The position numbers and the translations under genes are program-made. Of a stretch of DNA of 64,000 bases, positions 9,334-16,777 are shown one piece after another (the first letter of the stretch is position 1; every line of letters starts with the position of its first letter). Source of the DNA: Hyphomonadaceae bacterium (GTDB taxonomy: Bacteria > Pseudomonadota > Alphaproteobacteria > Caulobacterales > Hyphomonadaceae); NCBI GenBank assembly GCA_022844345.1, contig JALHLU010000002.1, positions 1-64,000 of the forward strand, in the 5' to 3' direction. The notes under the pieces are model-generated. The model ran no database searches. It was not told the origin of the DNA and saw nothing but the letters and a program-made list of their open reading frames with translations.

Positions 9334-9540
9334 CAGGTGCGTTGCGCGGTCAGGTCTGGGCGAAGTCAGGGTGGTTGCTCCGGCAAGGTTCGCGGCGTTG
9401 CTGTCAATGTCGTCATCAACGCGGATCGAATGTCAATCGGCGCGCAAAGTTGGCTCTGACGCGCTCTCGACAATGGCCGCCGTGCACCGGCCCGCCCGGA
9501 TCAGTCTCTGCAACAAGTCGAGCATGCCTCGATCGTACAT

Positions 9541-9708
9541 TTACCGCCTGATCCTGTTGCGCCGGATGATCTGCTTCTCGGCCTGGCCATTCGACCCAGT
9601 TAGAGTGATGTCCGCTTTGATCGCGATCTTGTCCTTCGCGACGCTGCGGGCATAGGAAGTGATGCAGCTTGTGGCCGCGGCGGCTATCCAGTCGCGAGTG
9701 TCCGGCAT
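9541..9708 (-). CDS. hypothetical small open frame, possibly a gene fragment
   Basis: A 55-codon frame from ATG 9708 to TAA 9541, beginning MPDTRDWIAAAATS and ending in basic residues IIRRNRIRR. The same frame is open further upstream to 9843, with no start codon, and runs through the 130-base repeat at 9722-9850. Residue composition looks protein-like (alternating charged and hydrophobic), but no ribosome-binding site is evident and I recognise no family. It lies in the 564-base gap between the hydrolase and the ABC exporter (9334-9897), where nothing else can be supported. Best read as a remnant of a longer gene; a functional small protein is less likely. Confidence 0.2.
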   Translation of the reverse strand: MPDTRDWIAAAATSCITSYARSVAKDKIAIKADITLTGSNGQAEKQIIRRNRIRR

Positions 9709-9721
9709 TGGCGAGAGGTGG

Positions 9722-9850
9722 CCGGATCGATCTATGGGATCGACTGTCCGTTTAGCGCGATTGCGGTCGTAGTAACAATCGTCCCAGCTGCGCCGCTCAC
9801 AAAGAGCTTCGCGAAATGCGGTGAAGCGCGAGGTTTGCGCGGCCTATGGG
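9722..9850. repeat. 130-bp direct repeat, left copy
   Basis: This stretch matches 13816-13946 in the same orientation over its whole length. By eye there are about a dozen substitutions and one 2-base gap, so identity is near 90 percent. Both copies end at the same point, GCGCGGCCTATGGG. The pair brackets the ABC exporter and SRPBCC genes. No shared reading frame shows mainly silent changes, so there is no sign that the repeat is kept for a protein. Confidence 0.85.
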
Positions 9851-9897
9851 GCGGATCAAGTACCAAGCCTGGCCAGCAGAATCCGGACCTCCGCAGC

Positions 9898-10596
9898 TTA
9901 GTTTGTCTTGTTCCGCATTCCGCTGTCGAACTGGCCGTCGACCAGGGTGATGCGGCGCGTGCAGCGCGAGGCAACCTGCTCGTCATGGGTGCAAATGAGG
10001 AATGTCGTCCCGTCCTCGCGGTTGATCTCACGCATGAGTGCGAGGACTTGATCGGCTGACGCCCTGTCCAGACTGCCTGTAGGCTCGTCGGCCAGAACAA
10101 GCTCTGGGTGGTTCATCAAGGCTCGCGCGATCGCGACCCGCTGCTTCTGGCCTCCCGAAAGACGAGCAGCCGGGAAATTCATCCGGTCCGAGAGTCCGAC
10201 ACGTGCAAGAAGTTCAGATGCTCGCTGACGGATGGCCGAGGTAATGCCGCCGCCTGCCGCTGCAGCAGGGAAGCTGACATTCTCCAACGCGGTGAAATCG
10301 GGCAGCAAATTGTGGAACTGGAAGATGAAGCCAAGGCGCTTGTTGCGAAAGAGAGAGCTCTTGGTGTCGGAGAGGGTGTCGACGCGCTCGCCTCCAATCG
10401 TGATGATGCCCGCAGTGGGGCGCAAAAGGAGCCCGACTATGGATAGCAGCGTCGACTTTCCCGACCCCGAAGCGCCAAGAAGGGCCACCAGTTCTCCCGG
10501 GTCAAGCGTGACGTCGACGCCGAGCAGGACGCGCGTAAACTCATCGCCATTCCGGAATGTCATGACGATGCCTCGTGCATCCAGAACTGCGGTCAT
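9898..10596 (-). CDS. ABC transporter ATP-binding protein, MacB/LolD type
   Basis: A 232-residue ATPase of the lipoprotein-release/macrolide-export class. It has the Walker A motif [14 protein letters not shown] (about residue 40), a Q-loop in FIFQFHNLL, the ABC signature [17 protein letters not shown] (about 140) and the Walker B motif [13 protein letters not shown]. The D-loop (GSLD) and H-loop His (LICTHD) follow. The start ATG at 10596 overlaps the stop of the permease gene by four bases (ATGA), so translation is coupled. With the permease and membrane-fusion protein it should form a tripartite exporter moving a substrate from the inner membrane or periplasm outward. The substrate is unknown. 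Confidence 0.93.
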   Translation of the reverse strand: MTAVLDARGIVMTFRNGDEFTRVLLGVDVTLDPGELVALLGASGSGKSTLLSIVGLLLRPTAGIITIGGERVDTLSDTKSSLFRNKRLGFIFQFHNLLPDFTALENVSFPAAAAGGGITSAIRQRASELLARVGLSDRMNFPAARLSGGQKQRVAIARALMNHPELVLADEPTGSLDRASADQVLALMREINREDGTTFLICTHDEQVASRCTRRITLVDGQFDSGMRNKTN

Positions 10597-11798
10597 TGCT
10601 GGATCGCCTCCAGAGCATCGAGGCGGGCAGCCGACCGGGCCGGTATGACGGAGGCGAGGACGGCGCCGGCCGTTGTGAGGAGGAACACGAGCGCATAGCC
10701 GCCCTCCGCCGGCGCAATCGGCAGGGCAAGCGCACCGTCGGGCTTGGTGAAGGTCGCCAGCCAGCTGCAGAGACCATAGCCGGCGAGGCAGCCCAGCGAA
10801 GCGCCAACTATACCGATCAGCAGGCCCTGCATCACGAAAACCGAAGCGATGAACAGGCGGGAAACGCCGAAGGCGCGCATGATGCCGATCTCGCTCCGGC
10901 GGCGGTTGGCCGACAGGGAGAGCGCACTTGCGATGCCAATAAGGACAGAGATCAGCGAGAAGATCTGAATCAGTGTTCCAGTCTGCCCCTGTGCTGTGAG
11001 CGCATCCGCCAGGCTGGAGTTCCTGTCCTGCCACGGTGTCGCGCGCAGTCCGGTAGCCCCGCTCACGAAGTTTGCGAACGCGCGCGCCTGGCCTGTGTCC
11101 TTCAGCTTGATCTCGATATTGGTCACGCCCGACGGGAGGAGAAACAGCGGGCGTGCCGTCTCAAGCGAGACATACGCTGCGCGTTCATCCAGACTCTGTA
11201 TGCCGGACCTGAAGATGCCCTCGACGACAAGCAGGCGATCGACGCCGCGATCGGTCCTGAACAATACCGGCTGGCCAACCGAAAGTCCGATTGTCTCCGC
11301 CAGGCGGACGCCGATCAGAATGCCGTTGGCATTGAGACGGGCGTCGCCCACGATGATCTCCCGGCTGACGGGGGAAATGGCGTCGAGATTTTTCGGGTCG
11401 CTCGCGGTTACGGCCACTGGCGCCGCCGCTTCTCCTCTCACAAGCACGGCGCTGCCTGTAATCTGGGGGCTTATAGCTGTAACTTCGGCTTGGCTTTCCA
11501 GTAGCGCGACTGTCGCCGCCCAAGTCCTGATCTGCTTTCGCTGAAGCATCGACACAAGCGCGACGGATTCGGTGTCGTAGTCAGAACCCGGCAGCACGCG
11601 CGCGACGCGGTCGGCAGGCTCAAGCGACACATGCGCGCTCTTGGCCGTAACGTCGTCCGTCAATCTGACCGCAAGGCCCTGGATCAAAGCGGTGATGAAC
11701 ACGAACGCCGTGACGCCGAGCGCAACGCCTGCGATCAGCAGAGCTGTTTGCCAGGGATTGGATCGGAGGTAACGGCGCGCGACAAGGAAAGCGAACAA
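10593..11798 (-). CDS. ABC transporter permease, FtsX/MacB-like
   Basis: A 401-residue permease with one N-terminal membrane segment (SNPWQTALLIAGVALGVTAF) and a large periplasmic domain. Three C-terminal membrane segments follow (about residues 265-390), with the conserved cytoplasmic RRRSEIGIMRAFG motif that contacts the ATPase. It ends in VIPARSAARLDALEAIQ, typical of FtsX-domain permeases. The start is taken as TTG 11798, just after the stop of the upstream adaptor gene; an in-frame extension into that gene also exists but would be hydrophilic and unlikely. The permease probably works as a dimer. The gene is the middle of a three-gene operon: adaptor, permease, ATPase. Confidence 0.9.
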   Translation of the reverse strand: MFAFLVARRYLRSNPWQTALLIAGVALGVTAFVFITALIQGLAVRLTDDVTAKSAHVSLEPADRVARVLPGSDYDTESVALVSMLQRKQIRTWAATVALLESQAEVTAISPQITGSAVLVRGEAAAPVAVTASDPKNLDAISPVSREIIVGDARLNANGILIGVRLAETIGLSVGQPVLFRTDRGVDRLLVVEGIFRSGIQSLDERAAYVSLETARPLFLLPSGVTNIEIKLKDTGQARAFANFVSGATGLRATPWQDRNSSLADALTAQGQTGTLIQIFSLISVLIGIASALSLSANRRRSEIGIMRAFGVSRLFIASVFVMQGLLIGIVGASLGCLAGYGLCSWLATFTKPDGALALPIAPAEGGYALVFLLTTAGAVLASVIPARSAARLDALEAIQQ

Positions 11799-11800
11799 GC

Positions 11801-12988
11801 CTAGTCTCCCGGGATCGAGGCAGGAGCCTGAGTTTCGCGCGGGCGTATCCGGGCGGAAGCGCGCGTCTGGCCGGGCGTCAGTACGACCCTGTCGCCAGCC
11901 TTTGCTCCGGCTGTGATGATGGCGTTGAGGGATGGCCATGAGTCGAGCTTGACCGGCCTTGCGGTAATTGTCCCATCTTCGCTGACGACGTAGACGCGCG
12001 GGTCCGTGCCTGCGTCGATAATCGCCTGCCGCGGAACGACGAGGGCATTCGCGCGGACACCGAGGACGATGGTGACGTCGACGGTCCTTCCTGGGGGGAG
12101 GGAGATGCTCGTATCTGGCAGGAGCTTGATCGACCGTCCGCCGGTGGCGGGGTCGACGCGGGGCGATATCTCCGCGATGCGAGCTGAAAAGATGACGTCC
12201 GATCCGGACGGCGCAGCGCGCGCGGCCATGCCGGGCCGCAAATCATCGGCATAGGCCTCGTCCACCTCGACTTCTATTTCACGTGCATCTGACGAACCCA
12301 GCTGAAACAGTGTCGTGGCAGCCGTTATGACTTGGCCGGCGTCAACCGGTCGCAACAGGACCTCACCCGCCATCGGAGCCCGAACGGTGAACTCACCCAA
12401 TCGAGCTGCTGCCGCGCGTCGATCTGAGGTAGCTGCCGCCAATGCGGCTTGGGCGGATCCAGCAGCAGCGCGCGCGTTGTCTAGCGCCGCAGGTGAGGCG
12501 AAGCCCTTTGCCGCGAGCGTATCCGTGCGATTTAACGCCAATTGAACGCGGGCAAGCTCGACTCGCGCAGCTTGTTCGCGTGCCTCCAAGGCATTCGCCT
12601 CGGCAGCTTCGATATCCGACCGGATCACAGCGAGAGGAGCGCCCTTCGCGACTATGTCGCCTTCATCATGCAACAGTTGAGCAATCTGGCCCGCGTTCTG
12701 CGATCTAACATCGAGTGTATTCCGGGACTGCACGCGGCCGACGACGGACAATGCGATTTCAACGGATCGTGGCGCGAGCGTGATCACCGTGATCTCGGCT
12801 GGCTGCAGAAGCAGCCAGCTCGTGACAATGACCAGGCCAGCACCGACAACAGCCGCTACCAGGAGCCCCGGCTTTTTCCCTGGCTTCTTTGGCGTTTCGA
12901 CAGTCTCTGCGTTCTTCACGCTGGACAGGTCGCGCGCGTGCGCCAAACTATGCACAGAAGTGCCGGTAGTGCTCGACGCATCATCCAT
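11801..12988 (-). CDS. periplasmic adaptor (membrane-fusion protein), MacA/HlyD-like
   Basis: A 395-residue protein with a cytoplasmic N-terminus and one membrane anchor (GLLVAAVVGAGLVIVTSWLL, about residues 40-60). A lipoyl-like half-motif RVQSRNTLDVRSQNAGQI precedes a long alpha-helical hairpin rich in Ala, Arg and Glu (about 110-195). A second lipoyl half (FTVRAPMAGEVLLRPVDAGQVI) and a beta-barrel domain follow. This is the architecture of adaptors that link an inner-membrane pump to an outer-membrane channel. It is first in the operon with the FtsX-like permease and ATPase. No outer-membrane TolC-type gene is nearby, so the exporter must use one encoded elsewhere, if any. Confidence 0.9.
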   Translation of the reverse strand: MDDASSTTGTSVHSLAHARDLSSVKNAETVETPKKPGKKPGLLVAAVVGAGLVIVTSWLLLQPAEITVITLAPRSVEIALSVVGRVQSRNTLDVRSQNAGQIAQLLHDEGDIVAKGAPLAVIRSDIEAAEANALEAREQAARVELARVQLALNRTDTLAAKGFASPAALDNARAAAGSAQAALAAATSDRRAAAARLGEFTVRAPMAGEVLLRPVDAGQVITAATTLFQLGSSDAREIEVEVDEAYADDLRPGMAARAAPSGSDVIFSARIAEISPRVDPATGGRSIKLLPDTSISLPPGRTVDVTIVLGVRANALVVPRQAIIDAGTDPRVYVVSEDGTITARPVKLDSWPSLNAIITAGAKAGDRVVLTPGQTRASARIRPRETQAPASIPGD

Positions 12989-13339
12989 CTGGTGTCACAC
13001 GGGGGCAGCATCCGCGCGTCAGAGACAGGCGGACCGGTCAGGCAGTAACGCCGCGATCCCGCAAAAGGTCCGAAGATATTTGGTCTATCGTACTGTCTTC
13101 GTCGGCTTGTTGGTAGTTTCCGAGGGCCGGCGATTACCCGCCTGGCATCCGGAATGGGGACATACCCCAGCTGACGAGCGACATCGCCGTGGGCAAGAAA
13201 GTGGCTGGCTCGGCATTCCTGGCCCAAAGTCGTCGCTCGCAACTGGAGCTGAACGATTTGGGTATTGGAGGTCTCAATGCTCCATCTTGGCGCTTTCGCG
13301 GGGGCCACATAGATACTCGCATGAAGTTCGAGAGACTCG
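12989..13339. other. intergenic stretch, no gene recognised
   Basis: About 350 bases between the divergent adaptor and SRPBCC genes. It must contain both promoters, but I could not pick convincing -35/-10 pairs. Open frames here lack ribosome-binding sites and known motifs. It may include decayed island DNA. Confidence 0.3.
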
Positions 13340-13789
13340 ATGGGACGAAAACACACCATATCGGAAGTCTACCCGGTGAGCGCTCAAGTGCTTTGGGACG
13401 ACATCCTGGACCCGAACGCACTAGCTGAGTCCATGCAGGGATCGCTTACTTACTCCGGCCTGCCCAAGGAGCCAGTGTTTGAGGGGCAGCGCATAGTCGT
13501 GTCGCTAAAGCGCTGGGGTTGGTTTCCAATGGGACGGTGGACGATGGACGTGGTCAGGCGTGACGATGATAGACGCATTCTGGAAAGCTGTGAGTTTGGA
13601 GGCTTGGTCCGCAAGTACCAGCATCGCCTGGAAGTTGAACCTCTGAACGATGGTGAAGCGCGCTATACCGACTATCTGGATCTGGACGCTGGCATTTTTA
13701 CGGACCTGATGTTTCCGACGTTTGTCTCGATGTATGAGAAGAGGCATCAGCAACGGCGGAAGCGGCTGCTGGCTTCTGAACGCGGTTGA
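13340..13789 (+). CDS. SRPBCC-fold protein (START/polyketide cyclase-like)
   Basis: A 149-residue protein with the pattern of the helix-grip fold: an opening strand with EVYPVSAQVLWDDILDP, a central block of strands (IVVSLKRWGWFPMGRWTMDVV, ILESCEFGG) and a long C-terminal helix (FPTFVSMYEKRHQQRRKRLL). Such proteins bind hydrophobic ligands in a deep cavity; a few are enzymes. Nothing identifies the ligand. A GAGAG precedes the ATG at 13340. It is the last coding gene of the putative island, in front of the right-hand 130-bp repeat, and transcribed towards dusA. Confidence 0.7.
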   Translation: MGRKHTISEVYPVSAQVLWDDILDPNALAESMQGSLTYSGLPKEPVFEGQRIVVSLKRWGWFPMGRWTMDVVRRDDDRRILESCEFGGLVRKYQHRLEVEPLNDGEARYTDYLDLDAGIFTDLMFPTFVSMYEKRHQQRRKRLLASERG

Positions 13790-13815
13790 AATTTCCTGCT
13801 TCCGGCGAGAACCAA

Positions 13816-13946
13816 CCGGATCGATCTACGGGATCGACTGTCCGCTTAGCGCGCGATTGCGGTCGTTGTAACAACCCTCCCAGCTGCGCCGGTCACAACG
13901 AGATTGGCGAAAAGCGGTGAAGCGCGAGGTTTGCGCGGCCTATGGG
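13816..13946. repeat. 130-bp direct repeat, right copy
   Basis: Right partner of the repeat at 9722-9850, same orientation, with about a dozen substitutions and two extra bases. It ends about 75 bases before the dusA start, so it sits at the right-hand end of the putative island. The matching left copy is internal, next to the end of the ABC operon. This could mean two related elements inserted one after the other, or a duplication that captured the exporter module. Confidence 0.85.
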
Positions 13947-14022
13947 ATTGATCTAGTTGAGGTGCGTTCCAGTCGGTCCAATGTGATCGTGGATGCGCGT
14001 CCGTCCACAAAAGTCAGTTACA

Positions 14023-15024
14023 ATGAACAAGATAGACCGACGTTTTGCCGTCGCCCCGATGATGGACTGGACCGACCGGAATTGCCGGGCGTTTCATCGG
14101 CATCTGTCGGCGCGTGCGCTCCTGTACACCGAGATGGTGACGGCGGATGCGGTTATCCATGGCGATCGCGAGCGGCTGCTGGGGTTCGACGAGATCGAGC
14201 AGCCGGTGGCGTTGCAGCTGGGCGGGTCGGAGCCGGACAAGCTGGCGCGGGCGGCGCGGATTGGCGCGGACTATGGATATTGCGAGATCAATCTCAATGT
14301 CGGGTGCCCGTCAGAGCGGGTGCAGTCGGGGGCGTTTGGCGCGTGCCTGATGCGCGAGGCGGATCTTGTGGCCGAGTGTCTTGCGGCGATGCGGGCGGTG
14401 GTGAGTGTGCCGGTGACGGTCAAGCATCGGCTGGGCGTGGATGATGATGATCCGCGCGATCGGCTGTTCCCGTTCGTCGAGACGCTGGCGAAGGCGGGGA
14501 CGACGACGTTTGTGGTCCATGCGCGGAAGGCGTTGCTGAAGGGGCTGTCGCCGAAGGAGAACCGGGAGATCCCGCCGCTCGACTATGAGATCGTCGCCGA
14601 ACTGAAGCGGATGTGGCCGCAGCTGGAGATCATCCTCAATGGCGGGATTGCGGACATGGCGACGTGCGAGCGGGAGCTCAAGCGCGTCGATGGCGTGATG
14701 CTGGGGCGGGCGGCGTATCATGATCCGGCGCTGCTGCTGCAGGTCGACGCCAAGCTGTTCGGCGCGGGACAGGCGTATGCGAGCGCGGAGGATGCGGCTT
14801 ATGCGTTCCGGCCGTGGATCGAGAAGCGGCTGGCGCAGGGCGTGGGGCTGCACTCCATCTCGCGGCACATGCTGGGGCTGTTCCACGGCAAGCCGGGTGC
14901 GCGGCTGTGGCGGCGCGTGCTGTCGGAGAAGGCGCCGGGAGCGCGGGGTGTTTCGGCGCTGGCGGTTTATGATGAGGCGCTGGCGGCGGTGACGAGCCGG
15001 GCGGGGACGCTGGTGCGGGGTTGA
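14023..15024 (+). CDS. dusA: tRNA-dihydrouridine synthase A
   Basis: A 333-residue flavoprotein that reduces uridine in the tRNA D-loop (positions 20/20a in the DusA class) using FMN and NADPH. The N-terminus RRFAVAPMMDWTDRNCR is diagnostic. The catalytic Cys is in EINLNVGCPSERVQSGAFGACLM (about residue 97). FMN-phosphate binding is suggested by FVVHARKA and ILNGGIAD, followed by DGVMLGRAAYHDP. The start ATG 14023 lies directly before the region duplicated at 3.07 kb. The first seven codons and the promoter may therefore be supplied by the island, not the ancestral gene. The gene itself looks intact over full length. Confidence 0.95.
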   Translation: MNKIDRRFAVAPMMDWTDRNCRAFHRHLSARALLYTEMVTADAVIHGDRERLLGFDEIEQPVALQLGGSEPDKLARAARIGADYGYCEINLNVGCPSERVQSGAFGACLMREADLVAECLAAMRAVVSVPVTVKHRLGVDDDDPRDRLFPFVETLAKAGTTTFVVHARKALLKGLSPKENREIPPLDYEIVAELKRMWPQLEIILNGGIADMATCERELKRVDGVMLGRAAYHDPALLLQVDAKLFGAGQAYASAEDAAYAFRPWIEKRLAQGVGLHSISRHMLGLFHGKPGARLWRRVLSEKAPGARGVSALAVYDEALAAVTSRAGTLVRG

Positions 15025-15148
15025 GGCGTATGAATGACTCTGCGCCCCAAGACGCGAGCGTCAGCTTCTACGACCGCCAGATAAGCTGAAATGGCGAGAT
15101 CATGGACTAGGGAGCTGGCCAGCCGCGCCGCATGGCATTTCGTAATCT

Positions 15149-15685
15149 GTGCGCGAGCAGAGCCGACTAGTGAGCCGGCCGAAGAGGTGGACCAAAATAC
15201 GGCTTAGCGCTATTTCTCGATGTCTCTCGGAAAGCAGGTCTCGCTTGAAAAGCCTGATAAATCGATGGCGTGCGACGCGGGCAGAGCGGCTTTGGCTGGA
15301 ATATGTAAGGCTATGCGCTGTTGGAGATCGCGAAGAAGCTCATCGCGTGTTGATGAAGATTGAGGTGGGGGTTAGAGGCGCTCTGCTTTGGCGAGTGGGA
15401 TACATTGCGGAATGTGGATTTCGGCAACGAGATCAGGATGTAGTCGACGCATTTGCGGACCTGGAACAGTCCCAAGTTGACTTGTTGGATGACACCGATT
15501 TTTACCTTTATGCATACGCGAAGTGGCGTCGAGGTTTTGCCATGAAGCGCTTGACCGGTGAGGCTCCGTCTGAAGATGGGCTAGATAGGGACATCGAGAG
15601 GATAAATCTTTCCCGTGTTCCGCCGATAATCTATCATTTGTATCCGCTGCCAATTCACCCGGATTGGTCGAGCAAATACGAGTAA
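15149..15685 (+). CDS. hypothetical protein
   Basis: A frame of up to 178 residues from GTG 15149, with later possible starts at GTG 15170 and TTG 15244. The part from about residue 35 looks like a real soluble protein: a helix-rich, charged sequence with LWLEYVRLCAVGDREEAHRV and FYLYAYAKWRRGF. This may be a single TPR-like helical pair. It ends PLPIHPDWSSKYE. Its base composition appears less GC-rich than neighbouring genes, suggesting recent acquisition. It lies just after dusA on the same strand. I recognise no family. Confidence 0.5.
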   Translation: MREQSRLVSRPKRWTKIRLSAISRCLSESRSRLKSLINRWRATRAERLWLEYVRLCAVGDREEAHRVLMKIEVGVRGALLWRVGYIAECGFRQRDQDVVDAFADLEQSQVDLLDDTDFYLYAYAKWRRGFAMKRLTGEAPSEDGLDRDIERINLSRVPPIIYHLYPLPIHPDWSSKYE

Positions 15686-15700
15686 GTCATCCGGCTTTTA

Positions 15701-15719
15701 GCTGGCGGGATTCGCCAGC
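15701..15719. terminator. hairpin between convergent genes
   Basis: A perfect 7-bp stem (GCTGGCG / CGCCAGC) with a 5-base loop sits between the end of the hypothetical gene (15685, plus strand) and the end of the protease gene (15781, minus strand). It is not followed by a good T-run on either strand, so it is at best a weak or Rho-assisted bidirectional terminator. Confidence 0.35.
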
Positions 15720-15780
15720 CTGCCAAGGTCGCATGCGATGTTCGAGAAAATCCGTACACGGCGCTTTATCAAGCGCGCGA

Positions 15781-16305
15781 TCACTCGTGGATGATGATCG
15801 CGTTCGGTGTGACGGCCCAGCTGTCGAGGCGGTTGAAGAAGCTCATACCGAGGAGGGAGTATTCGAGTCCATTCTCGATCACGACGGCGGAGACTTCCTC
15901 CATTTCAATGCCGTCGATCGACATGTCATTGATGATGGCGCTGGAGCCCTTGGTGCGGCCGGAGGCGGTGCTGACGTTGACGTTGCGCTGGAGGTTGTCG
16001 AGGTCGAGGCCGATGCGGCGGGCGTCGCGCTTGTTGAGGCTGACGAGGCTGGCGCCGGTATCGACCAGGAACTTCACCGCGACGCCGTTGACGCGGGCGG
16101 TGGCCCAGTAGTGGCCGTCGCTCTCCTTGCGAATGGAGGCAGTGCGGATCTGGCTGGAGGTGACCTGGACGGGGCGCATTTCCGATTCCGCGGCCTCGAC
16201 GAGGGCGGGCTTGGCTTCGGTGTCGCTGATCATGGTTTCGCGCAGGGCGACGAGGCCCAGGGCGGCGGCGCAGAACAGCGCAAGACCAGGTAGGATCGCC
16301 TTCAT
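15781..16305 (-). CDS. retropepsin-like aspartic protease, membrane-anchored (TIGR02281-type)
   Basis: A 174-residue protein with one N-terminal membrane segment (AILPGLALFCAAALGLVAL) and a retroviral-type aspartyl protease domain. The catalytic motif is FLVDTGASLVSL (about residue 90), and the family's second conserved motif is LLGMSFFNRLDS near the C-terminus. Active enzymes of this fold are dimers, each giving one Asp. The domain should face the periplasm. Proteins of this type are widespread in alphaproteobacteria with unknown targets. ATG 16305 is preferred over an upstream start at 16329 because it begins the hydrophobic anchor directly. Confidence 0.85.
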   Translation of the reverse strand: MKAILPGLALFCAAALGLVALRETMISDTEAKPALVEAAESEMRPVQVTSSQIRTASIRKESDGHYWATARVNGVAVKFLVDTGASLVSLNKRDARRIGLDLDNLQRNVNVSTASGRTKGSSAIINDMSIDGIEMEEVSAVVIENGLEYSLLGMSFFNRLDSWAVTPNAIIIHE

Positions 16306-16405
16306 CGCTGCAGCTTGCGTCCTTGCCACATACGTTACGGGTCCTGCTTAGCAGAAATCTGTTCAGCAAAGAACAAGCCGCGTGCAGCGGAGTTCCGGAT
16401 AGCGC

Positions 16406-16600
16406 TCAGCCGAGCTTGCCGGCGGCCTTGAGGGCGTCGATGCGGGAGGGCAGGAGGGCCATGACCTGGTCGCGCTCGGCGTCGGAAAACTTCGCCCAGC
16501 GCGCGATTTCGCCCAGCGTGCGGCCGCAGCCGAGGCAGTTGTTGGTCTGGCCGTCGACGACGCAGACCTTCACGCAGGGGGTCTTTATGGGCTGGTGCAT
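16406..16600 (-). CDS. DUF1289 small Cys-rich protein
   Basis: A 64-residue protein with the spacing typical of DUF1289: TPCVKVCVVDGQTNNCLGCGRTLGEIARW, that is C-x3-C-x8-C-x2-C (the motif is given in two pieces in the literature and is probably metal-binding). The conserved EIARW follows, then a helical tail ending AAGKLG. The function is unknown; zinc or Fe-S binding is an inference from the four cysteines. It starts at ATG 16600, and the upstream 177 bases separate it from the divergent acyl-CoA dehydrogenase gene. Confidence 0.85.
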   Translation of the reverse strand: MHQPIKTPCVKVCVVDGQTNNCLGCGRTLGEIARWAKFSDAERDQVMALLPSRIDALKAAGKLG

Positions 16601-16777
16601 GGGTTGTTTATACAGGGCTTCCCGCGGCGTGGGCAGCCTTCCCCAGCGGCAATGCGACCTAGCGTCCAAGGGCCGAAAAGCCTTGACGTACCTCGCGTAA
16701 ACCAGAGCATGGGGTGATGCGTATGCAATCGCTGAGCGCCTTACGTTAACGGAAACTGCTGATTCCCGGAGCCGACC

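Larger units (their letters stand above)
3067..14076. mobile_element. putative dusA-integrated genomic island, integrase lost
   Basis: About 11 kb lies between the dusA 5' remnant and the matching site inside intact dusA. The 5' end of dusA is an established integration site for prophages and islands carrying a dedicated tyrosine recombinase family. The cargo fits accessory DNA: a TonB-dependent receptor, an exported lyase, an exported hydrolase, an ABC exporter and a SRPBCC protein. Roughly 300-550-base stretches of apparent debris lie between them (3099-3547, 9334-9897, 12989-13339). I see no integrase, excisionase or replication gene, so if this is an island it is decayed and fixed. Alternatively, a partial dusA duplication without a mobile element could give the same ends. 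Confidence 0.6.

Noticed and set aside
13917-14444. 175-codon open frame overlapping the dusA start
   Set aside because: Most of it is dusA read out of frame. Its first part lies in the 130-bp repeat and shows no conserved coding pattern between the copies.
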